Assembly: GCA_900539185.1 (NCBI GenBank)
Contig: UQBG01000013.1
Location: 1 to 64,000 of the forward strand
DNA: 64,000 nt
DNA from: an uncultured Clostridium sp.
GTDB taxonomy: Bacteria > Bacillota > Clostridia > Lachnospirales > Lachnospiraceae
Direction: 5' to 3'
The translations under genes were made by a program, and so were the position numbers. The notes beneath the pieces are model-generated. The model had not been told where the DNA came from. It searched no databases and saw only the letters and a list, made by a program, of their open reading frames with translations. Position 1 is the first letter of the stretch; every line of letters begins with the position of its first letter. Positions 35,359-42,678 of this stretch are shown piece by piece.

Positions 35359-35373
35359 CTCACTTTCTATTAC

Positions 35374-35439
35374 TTACAGCTTAAACTTCTTTGCAATTTC
35401 TTCTTCCATTACTTCCTTGCCTTTTTGAATCTTGCGATA
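35374..35439 (-). pseudogene. Possible 3'-end remnant of a lost gene
   Basis: A 21-codon open stretch ends in a helical, charged tail (V-M-E-E-E-I-A-K-K-F-K-L, then TAA at 35374) and is closed by two stops just upstream. It reads like a protein C-terminus without a start, directly before the AlbA-type gene. It could also be a chance frame or a short leader. Confidence 0.25.
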
Positions 35440-35599
35440 TTATTATGCTATCATTTTACATAATTATTTCACATTATTCAGTAAACGGCCATCCGTAGGC
35501 GAACTATTGGGATAACCATATAACATTCCTCTTCTAAACAACATTTATATCCACTATTACCCTTATAAAATTTCTGAATTATTGTTTGCAAAGAGTTAA

Positions 35600-35980
35600 T
35601 TATCCTGGCATAGATAAATAGCAATATGATTGTGGAGCGTAAGATACACCTATATCCTCCAACGACAACGGTTCATCATATAAAACCACATTTTTTAGCC
35701 GATAAGCAATGGCTTTTTTCTTTCCTCTATAATATTTTCTAAAAAAGGAATATGTAATGCCAGAATGTTGTTTAGTCTGACGCCATACATTTAAAACATC
35801 ATCTTCGATGATATATTCAATTTCAGCCTCTGCTACAACTTGTTTTTGTGGTGCAGTCGCATAGATAATAATTTTATCAACATCATCTCTACATCTGAAT
35901 TTACGATATTCAAAAAGTTTTGTTCCGTTCAATATACTCTCTACAAATTCAGGATTAATCGATAATAACATTTGACACAT
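35600..35980 (-). CDS. ASCH-domain (PUA-fold) protein
   Basis: 126 residues, a single ASCH domain: L-L-S-I-N-P-E-F near 5, the N-G-T-K-L-F-E-Y-R-K-F core motif (near 18-28), I-I-I-Y-A-T-A-P (near 37) and V-V-A-E-A-E-I. ASCH proteins have a beta-barrel related to PUA and EVE; known or proposed roles are binding or processing modified nucleosides or RNA (for example amidohydrolysis of acetylcytidine by YqfB). It overlaps the end of the GNAT-PUA gene by 26 bases. ATG 35980 follows GGAGGG. Last gene of the seven-gene operon. Confidence 0.85.
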   Translation of the reverse strand: MCQMLLSINPEFVESILNGTKLFEYRKFRCRDDVDKIIIYATAPQKQVVAEAEIEYIIEDDVLNVWRQTKQHSGITYSFFRKYYRGKKKAIAYRLKNVVLYDEPLSLEDIGVSYAPQSYCYLSMPG

Positions 35981-37052
35981 TGACTTTTCCCTCCACTAAT
36001 ATCTTTCTAAATTGTTTTTCAGTCAAGTGGACATCTGTTGGATATTGTCCTTCGACCGCCCAACATCCATTGTTATCTAACCAATTCATATTTACATTAT
36101 TGCCTGCACCAAAATATCCATAATATAGCATTTCAGTAATTGTTAAATTTCTAAAAGTATTATATTGCCTCAGCAACTCAGCTCCATCAAATACCGATTT
36201 GTTGCCAATTCTCTGTTTTAGTTCCTCAAAAGTCATCAAGCATCGATTGTTTATCTTTGCCTGTATAATATCAGTAACAAGGCAATAAGAAGTAATACAC
36301 GACCTAAATCTTTTACCAGTCCCTTGCGTATATCTACGATAGATTAAAACAGGTTCTCCAACCCTATGTTTTATTTGCGCTTGTCCTACATAAATTTTAC
36401 TAAGTCCATTACTTACACTACTACTGATTTTTCTTTGTAACGAAGCTGTATTAGCCAGTTCAGAATAGGCAAACATTGTATCATGATAATTGTCATCAAC
36501 AATAACATATCCTGCATAATCAAAGTCTGATTTTATAAAAGGAAATGCCTTATATGCATCACTAAAATCAATACATGTACGACTTTTTACAAGAACATTT
36601 TCTCCGTTCGCATTTTTACCCACATTTTGGAATCCAAATCGTTCGAATTGCGAAATAAGCGTTTCATGTTTATCAAATACCGTGACATAAATTTCTTCAC
36701 AATTTGATTGCTGCCATTTCCACAGAACTAATCCTATTGCCCCTTCCCCAATTCTTTGTCTTCTGAATCTTTCTGCAATTCTAAATGTACTTATTTTTAT
36801 CCTGTTAATACTCGGCAAAATATCTTTCTGTAATCGAATTTCTTCACATTCGTTTTTTAATACCACAAATGCGCCGACACCTATCTCATCTTCAAATACA
36901 AGTGCGGTAGATTCCTCATTTGCTTTTTTGCTAAACCACTCTACAAATCCTGTACTGTTCTTATTGCCTGGATAATCAGATTTTAAGGAATCAAAAAAGG
37001 AATCACCTAAATCTATTTCTGAAAATTTCTTTAAATAAAATTTACCAGCCAC
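35955..37052 (-). CDS. GNAT acetyltransferase-like protein with C-terminal PUA-like domain
   Basis: 365 residues from GTG 37052 (GGGGGG seven bases before; the stop of the kinase gene is one base upstream). Residues about 1-160 show a GNAT fold: F-R-x-Q-R-I-G-E-G-A-I-G (acetyl-CoA-binding motif A, R/Q-x-x-G-x-G/A, near 92-103) and E-I-Y-V-T-V-F. Residues about 210-350 contain V-G-Q-A-Q-I-K-H-R-V-G-E-P-V-L-I-Y, the start of a PUA/ASCH-like barrel. A nucleic-acid or nucleoside-recognising domain tied to an acetyltransferase suggests it modifies a base, nucleotide or RNA-bound target. Tightly linked to the kinase and ASCH genes. Confidence 0.75.
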   Translation of the reverse strand: MAGKFYLKKFSEIDLGDSFFDSLKSDYPGNKNSTGFVEWFSKKANEESTALVFEDEIGVGAFVVLKNECEEIRLQKDILPSINRIKISTFRIAERFRRQRIGEGAIGLVLWKWQQSNCEEIYVTVFDKHETLISQFERFGFQNVGKNANGENVLVKSRTCIDFSDAYKAFPFIKSDFDYAGYVIVDDNYHDTMFAYSELANTASLQRKISSSVSNGLSKIYVGQAQIKHRVGEPVLIYRRYTQGTGKRFRSCITSYCLVTDIIQAKINNRCLMTFEELKQRIGNKSVFDGAELLRQYNTFRNLTITEMLYYGYFGAGNNVNMNWLDNNGCWAVEGQYPTDVHLTEKQFRKILVEGKVNVSNVIID

Positions 37053-37053
37053 T

Positions 37054-37575
37054 TTACAGCCCCCCTTGCCTTATTTTTTGTATAACCTTCTCCAAATCAG
37101 AACTACCTGTTGAAACAATTAATGGTACACCTAATTTTATTGCTATTTCTTCCGCGTAAATCTTTTCTTCTCTTTGAAAAGATTCAATATCTGCTTCTTT
37201 TACAACAACTCCGTCTCTTTGTAATCGACGTGTCGCAATAACAGATGGTTGCTCCATTAGCAAAACTATGCTATCGGGTTTCAATGATGTATATGTATTC
37301 ATAGGAACCCTTGAAATATAGCCTTCTCCATCTAACAAGCAAAAATGACCATCTAATATAAATTCGTCACCTTTTTCACGCAATTCTTCTATTGCCTTTA
37401 GTAGGAACAATTGATTTTCATCAATATCTTCTACAGTTTTGTCTGCAGAAAAACCTCTACTTCTTTTTTCAGCAATCAGTTTACTTGCAGAATATGCAGC
37501 AATACCAAGTTGTTCTTTCACTCGATTACAAAAAAATGTTTTTCCTACACCATGGATTCCACTAACAAAAATCAT
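37054..37575 (-). CDS. P-loop nucleotide kinase-like ATPase
   Basis: 173 residues with Walker A G-I-H-G-V-G-K-T-F (near 6-14), a substrate-lid style region, F-I-L-D-G-H-F-C-L-L (Walker B-like Asp near 75), and R-R-L-Q-R-D (near 115), in the style of adenylate-kinase or AAA_33/zeta-type small kinases. RBS AGGAGG precedes ATG 37575. The gene follows Res by 50 bases and is one base from the GNAT gene. It may phosphorylate a nucleoside/nucleotide or a small molecule; no specificity is visible. Confidence 0.8.
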   Translation of the reverse strand: MIFVSGIHGVGKTFFCNRVKEQLGIAAYSASKLIAEKRSRGFSADKTVEDIDENQLFLLKAIEELREKGDEFILDGHFCLLDGEGYISRVPMNTYTSLKPDSIVLLMEQPSVIATRRLQRDGVVVKEADIESFQREEKIYAEEIAIKLGVPLIVSTGSSDLEKVIQKIRQGGL

Positions 37576-37625
37576 AGTAAAATCACCTCCTATATTCTAA
37601 TTCAAACAATCGTTCAAAATAATTA

Positions 37626-39830
37626 TTAAAACTCTTCCTCAATCGCTACCCAATGTTCGTCTGCCATACTTTCCGCAAACTCGGTATTATTAATATACAA
37701 CTGTTCATCTTCATCCCTTACAAATCCCCATTTGAGACCATACTGTTCTGCATAACGCTTAAATGCTAAGAATTTATTACCCATTTGCATATCAATATTT
37801 TTACTGTGTCCGGAAGCCTCGCCACCTTTTGTTTCAATAAGCCATGTTTCTCCGTTCTCTTTTTGCACAATGTAATCCGGATAAAACAACCACTGTTTCT
37901 GCAATGCATCTGTGTATACGATTGATAAATACTGCTGCCCGGCATCTCCGTTCTTGTAAAACCACTTCACCTCACGATTATTTTCGCAGTAACGCTCAAA
38001 TAATCTCTCAGGTAAAGATCGTGTTCTATCAGTACAAAATGCTGTTGTGTATTTCCAATATGCATATAACCGGAATTCTTGTTCTTTCTTAACTTCACTG
38101 AACTTATACATCTCTTGTTCCGGAATTGTGAACTTATCTGTCTTAGGTTCCAAAACAAAAGATTGCTGAACATTCATCTGACTGGTAACATGTTTAAAAT
38201 CCATTTTTAACTTCTGCGTATTGTTAATGATAAATGCATAAAAAGCGTTCGTATCTAATGCAAGAAATTTATATTTATTATTCTTTCCTTTACGAAACAT
38301 TCTTTCCAGAATCGCTTTTACCTTTTGTGATTGCATACCGGTTACCTTCTTAATTTCATCTACCGCATGTAATAAATATATACCATGCGTATGAGTGTTC
38401 ACCTGAGTTTTCATCACTATCTGTCGTTGTGCGTCCTGCTTTGTCAATTCCTCAGTTGTACGAAAAATCCCACGCAAAATATGACTATCAATTTCTTCAT
38501 CAAAATTGTAGCCCGCTCCTGCCAAATTAACTTTGTTATTTTCTCTATTCCCGGTTAATGAATAAGTAGTTTTAAAGTATTCATGTACTTTTAGAAGAGT
38601 TTCCCGTTCGCCCAAACCATCATAATCCAAATTACGCAATTCTTTGGTAAGCGAAAAACCCTTTACTTCATCTTTCAAAAATAAGCGCCGCAACTGATAT
38701 GCCTTATCCAAAGAGGATAATAACCCTTCCTTATACTTTGTATCCAACGTATATAGATAACAAAAATCCAAAACATTTATCCCATAATGCTTCCGTTCTG
38801 GCATTCGTCTTATACGCCCAATTGTCTGAATCTGAAATTCCTCACTTCCGCCTTCTCGCAACTTAACAAGTATCTTTGCCCGAGGACAATCCCAGCCGGT
38901 AGATATAGCTTGCTTCATAAGCAAAAATGCAGGTGTACCATCTAAAGCAGTCAAATCATCTGACACCATCTTGTCATCACTCATCCAAATATTAACCATG
39001 CCATTGTCATATGTATATCCCATGGACTCCAATTTTTCCTCAACAGCTTTAATATTTTCAGGTTGTCCAGCAGGAAACTGAATCAAAACAAGAGGACGGA
39101 TATTGGCTCCTACCAACTTATAATTTTCTGCAATCTCTTTACGCTTCTCATCTGCCAAATCAAGCAGATAGTCATAATCATTTACAATCTGTTTATCCTC
39201 ATCTACACCTTCATTCACATAAATTGCACGAGTAATCAGTCCAGCATTTATAACCTCATCTTCCGGTATTTCATAATACTCCTGATGACTGACTTTATTA
39301 GCTGTTGCAGACACACGTATAATATTCTTTGCTGCAAAAGCATTTATAATATCGTTCGCCTTGCTTGTATTATTAGTATGTTCCTCATCAATGATAACTA
39401 CAAAGTTTGTTCCCTCTTTGTGGGCATCTGCAATTCTATCAAACAGATTTTGTCTCTCACCATCCTTAAGTGCATTATTTCCACGTTTGGTAACAAGTTC
39501 CCAATTTACAAAAGTAATGCTTCCGGACGCGAAACCAGTTAGTAAGGAATACAATAAATTTCTTGTATCTCTCTGTGGTGTAATGCGTTCCATTTGTTCC
39601 TTACTTTGTTCTTCCAAATCTCCTTTACCCGGACATAGCCAAACAAATGCTGTATTATTATCCGTATTGTTCAAATATTCATCAATATACTTGATTAGAA
39701 TAATTGTTTTACCTGCACCGGTCGGTGCCTTGACAGTAATCACTTTCTTACTATCTCGTTCTGCAGTCTTTTGAATCAAGAAATTGACGCAATCATTCTG
39801 GAACTCAAAATCTTTTATCCCTTTTACCAT
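37626..39830 (-). CDS. res: Type III restriction enzyme Res subunit
   Basis: 734 residues. An SF2 helicase core with Walker A A-P-T-G-A-G-K-T (near 36), D-E-E-H (near 146), V-S-A-T-A (motif III) and Q-T-I-G-R-I-R-R-M-P (motif VI, near 335), then a long middle region and a C-terminal PD-(D/E)XK nuclease (F-Y-P-D-Y near 655 and I-E-T-K-G-G near 668). With Mod it cleaves DNA that carries unmodified sites in head-to-head orientation. It starts seven bases inside the end of mod, with CAGGGG as RBS. Shorter than the usual roughly 900-1000 residues of EcoP1/EcoP15 Res, but all motifs are present. Confidence 0.93.
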   Translation of the reverse strand: MVKGIKDFEFQNDCVNFLIQKTAERDSKKVITVKAPTGAGKTIILIKYIDEYLNNTDNNTAFVWLCPGKGDLEEQSKEQMERITPQRDTRNLLYSLLTGFASGSITFVNWELVTKRGNNALKDGERQNLFDRIADAHKEGTNFVVIIDEEHTNNTSKANDIINAFAAKNIIRVSATANKVSHQEYYEIPEDEVINAGLITRAIYVNEGVDEDKQIVNDYDYLLDLADEKRKEIAENYKLVGANIRPLVLIQFPAGQPENIKAVEEKLESMGYTYDNGMVNIWMSDDKMVSDDLTALDGTPAFLLMKQAISTGWDCPRAKILVKLREGGSEEFQIQTIGRIRRMPERKHYGINVLDFCYLYTLDTKYKEGLLSSLDKAYQLRRLFLKDEVKGFSLTKELRNLDYDGLGERETLLKVHEYFKTTYSLTGNRENNKVNLAGAGYNFDEEIDSHILRGIFRTTEELTKQDAQRQIVMKTQVNTHTHGIYLLHAVDEIKKVTGMQSQKVKAILERMFRKGKNNKYKFLALDTNAFYAFIINNTQKLKMDFKHVTSQMNVQQSFVLEPKTDKFTIPEQEMYKFSEVKKEQEFRLYAYWKYTTAFCTDRTRSLPERLFERYCENNREVKWFYKNGDAGQQYLSIVYTDALQKQWLFYPDYIVQKENGETWLIETKGGEASGHSKNIDMQMGNKFLAFKRYAEQYGLKWGFVRDEDEQLYINNTEFAESMADEHWVAIEEEF

Positions 39831-41560
39831 AATTCCCCTGCCTCTCTTAATTCAAAATCAAAATAATAGTCAGGTATTGTATACATATCCACTGCTCCGA
39901 AAAGTACCTCTTGCGATGCAGTTAGTAACACATCCTGAGATACATAAATTGCTTTAATCCCGTTATATTCAGACCATTTTTTTTCTAATTCATCAGCCTC
40001 ATCATCGCTCATAATCATGATATAAGAATTATCATCAATTATAATACCATGTTCTAATTGAATCATTTCGGTCATATAATTCAGCAAAGCATCTGCTAAA
40101 TACTCTTCGGATTTTGATACGAAATCTGTATGGTAATACTTTAGATTTGCCGGAATACCTTCCGAATATATACTTCCATCCTGCCTTTTACCAGTAATAA
40201 CTGTTTTAATTCTCTGATATGTTATATCTTCACAAATATTGTTTTCGTTATTGGTACAGAGAATAAACTTACGATGTCCTCCATCCTCCTTATTCAACTC
40301 CAAAACTGCTTGTGCTGTTGTTCCGGAACCTGCAAAAAAATCTAATATCAATGCATCATTTTTGTAATATGCTTTTATCAGCTTTTTAATAAGTTCTACC
40401 GGTTTAGAATAATCAAACTTATCACCTAACCCAAATAGGGAAAGGTCTTTCTTTGCATTGTCATTGGAGTATTTATTATCAATATATTCTATCGAACTAG
40501 TAGCCTTAACTCGTTTGTTATATTCAATAACAAAATTGCCATTGCTATCCTTACCAATTTTTGCATTCAGATATGTTTTTGTATATATTCTTGCTGAGCC
40601 GTCCTTTTTCCTCTTTATAACAACAAATCCATTGTCATACCCGAATTGAAAGAGATTTTTACTCCATCTCCATGCCCAGTCTGCACGTCTATGATTTCCC
40701 TTCTGTCTTTCTTCCCACAATTCCTTACTACTGCCTGGATAGAATATTTCCCCCTCAATTTCCAATGGATAATCAAGCGAAGAACTATATGACAAGCTAT
40801 CATAATCTAAAGTTTGATTCAGTTTATATTTTCCACGCTCGCTAACATACTCATCTTCAAACTTAAATGCCTCGTCAATATGCTCTTCCATAACAAATAT
40901 ATCCTGTTCTCTTTTTGTATAAACCAAAATATAGTCATGATTCTTCGCATACGCGGACGTTGTTTTTCCACTTTTTTTTGTAATCCTTGGCATACATATA
41001 ATGAAGTTATCTTCAGAAAAAATCTCATCCATCAAGAGTTTCAATTGTGCCTGCTCATTATCATCAATAGAAACAAAAATCAATCCATCTGGCGAAAGCA
41101 ATTTTTGAGCAATTCGCAATCTTTCCGAAAGAAAAGAAAGCCATGTTGAATGCCTAAACGAATCCTCTCTTCCTACAAATTCATCATTATATATAAAATC
41201 CTTATTTCCTGTATTATATGGAGGGTCTATATAGATAACCTCCACTTTGCTCCTGTGGGTTTTTTCTAACAATTTTAAAGAATATAAATTGTCACCTTCT
41301 AAAAGGAAATTAAAAGATGTATCATTCTCATCTTCAATCAATTCATATTCTGGAACCTCAGAAAATACAGGGATATAGGTTTCCATTTTCTTATCAACTT
41401 CTTCCTGATGTTCCTCCCATATCAAACCGTATTTCTTTGAGGTCAATTCTTTTTCTATCCTATTAATCGCCATTAACGAATCATCATCGGAATGCTGTTT
41501 TTTTAGCATTTCCAAGAAGGCTATCATTTCATCCCTTCTTTTCTTTGACAAATTCTCCAT
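39824..41560 (-). CDS. mod: Type III methyltransferase Mod subunit (N6-adenine, beta class)
   Basis: 578 residues. The catalytic D-P-P-Y motif (I-D-P-P-Y-N-T-G, near 112) comes before the AdoMet-binding F-F-A-G-S-G-T-T (near 408), the beta-class order, with the target-recognition region between (about 170-370). It methylates adenine in a 5-6 bp asymmetric site on one strand and gives Res its specificity. RBS AGAGAGG before ATG 41560. It is 17 bases after the zinc-ribbon gene and overlaps res by seven bases. No simple-sequence repeat for phase variation is seen in mod itself. Confidence 0.94.
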   Translation of the reverse strand: MENLSKKRRDEMIAFLEMLKKQHSDDDSLMAINRIEKELTSKKYGLIWEEHQEEVDKKMETYIPVFSEVPEYELIEDENDTSFNFLLEGDNLYSLKLLEKTHRSKVEVIYIDPPYNTGNKDFIYNDEFVGREDSFRHSTWLSFLSERLRIAQKLLSPDGLIFVSIDDNEQAQLKLLMDEIFSEDNFIICMPRITKKSGKTTSAYAKNHDYILVYTKREQDIFVMEEHIDEAFKFEDEYVSERGKYKLNQTLDYDSLSYSSSLDYPLEIEGEIFYPGSSKELWEERQKGNHRRADWAWRWSKNLFQFGYDNGFVVIKRKKDGSARIYTKTYLNAKIGKDSNGNFVIEYNKRVKATSSIEYIDNKYSNDNAKKDLSLFGLGDKFDYSKPVELIKKLIKAYYKNDALILDFFAGSGTTAQAVLELNKEDGGHRKFILCTNNENNICEDITYQRIKTVITGKRQDGSIYSEGIPANLKYYHTDFVSKSEEYLADALLNYMTEMIQLEHGIIIDDNSYIMIMSDDEADELEKKWSEYNGIKAIYVSQDVLLTASQEVLFGAVDMYTIPDYYFDFELREAGELW

Positions 41561-41577
41561 GTATTAATCCTCTCTTC

Positions 41578-42678
41578 CTACATATTTGTTCTATAAATAT
41601 CCGTGATTTCTGTCCATTTCTGCTCTCTAGGGCAACAATCACATACATAAAGAAATTTATTATTCCGTCCTGTAACCTCTACCATCCTCAGCCCATTTCC
41701 ACAATAAGGACAATGTGGAATCTTTGCACAGAATAATTTTTGATACGCAGCGAGCCTATTCCATCTCAACAAATCCTCATCATTATCAATTTCTAAAATA
41801 TTCTTTCCGTGTTGCATATGATACATATAGTAAATTGCATTCTGAGATTTTGGAGAGGGCATTTTTCTAATACGAGGTTCTTCGAAAAATCTCGTTTTTA
41901 CTATATATCCCGGTATCAATATTTCATATCTTCTTAGATCAAAAAACACTCTTGTATAAATGTTACATGCATTATCAAATTCCTGTTTCATTAAAGAATA
42001 TACAAATCCTCGCTTATTCCTTGAATCCAAATCATTAGTATCTCTAATATACCTTGTGTAATCATAAAATGAAGTTATGTTTCGATTATCTCTACAAAAA
42101 TGTGGATACACAAAATAATCATAAAAACTTTTTACATATTCGCACAATCTAAAATAATTATCATCAGACCTATTAACTTCAATATCACCATTAATACAGC
42201 GATAATCTCTTGGGTGTTGAAGTAATGAAGATTTAATTTCAATTGTATAAATGCCACTAGTTTCCATATATTCTCTTGTCTCAACAGTAATTGTTCCAGA
42301 ATCTCCCGAACCACTAAGTACATCATTATTTACTCTGTCAATTGCTGATTGCAGTATATTGGCAGAAATATCATTGCGATAAATAATACCATCAAATGGT
42401 GCATGCTTATTAAAATTGTCTCTTCTCATCTTGTCGTATGCTAAAAATCTGGAAGCACTATTATCCCTTAGAATGTTTTCTATTACTATTTCTGCCCGCT
42501 TCCCCTGGATTGTATTTTCTCTTATTTCTTGAATTGGACGATCATGCTGCCATGTATTATGCGTATGGGTTACAATTGGTTCTATCTCATCTTGATCCAG
42601 TTCGGATTCAGCTGGGATAGGGCATATTATAAAATCTTTAAATCTTTTTATCTCCATATATCCTGTTCTATACCTCAT
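41578..42678 (-). CDS. Putative PD-(D/E)XK-like nuclease with C-terminal zinc ribbon
   Basis: 366 residues, no family recognised. Features: G-K-R-A-E-I-V-I-E-N-I-L (near 58-69, possible first acidic helix of a PD-(D/E)XK fold), P-F-D-G-I-I-Y (near 94) and T-I-E-I-K-S-S (near 147), spaced like the D...ExK core of a restriction-type nuclease. A central helical region of about 150 residues follows, then a four-cysteine ribbon C-P-Y-C-G...C-D-C-C (about 322-351). It starts inside the last codons of the helicase gene (11-base overlap) and ends 17 bases before mod. ATG 42657 is an alternative start. Inference: a nuclease or DNA-end partner of the helicase. Confidence 0.6.
   Translation of the reverse strand: MRYRTGYMEIKRFKDFIICPIPAESELDQDEIEPIVTHTHNTWQHDRPIQEIRENTIQGKRAEIVIENILRDNSASRFLAYDKMRRDNFNKHAPFDGIIYRNDISANILQSAIDRVNNDVLSGSGDSGTITVETREYMETSGIYTIEIKSSLLQHPRDYRCINGDIEVNRSDDNYFRLCEYVKSFYDYFVYPHFCRDNRNITSFYDYTRYIRDTNDLDSRNKRGFVYSLMKQEFDNACNIYTRVFFDLRRYEILIPGYIVKTRFFEEPRIRKMPSPKSQNAIYYMYHMQHGKNILEIDNDEDLLRWNRLAAYQKLFCAKIPHCPYCGNGLRMVEVTGRNNKFLYVCDCCPREQKWTEITDIYRTNM

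Noticed and set aside
35359..35599. tRNA gene or integrase attachment site at the island
   Set aside because: Scanning this gap and the island edges showed no cloverleaf-like sequence and no integrase gene.
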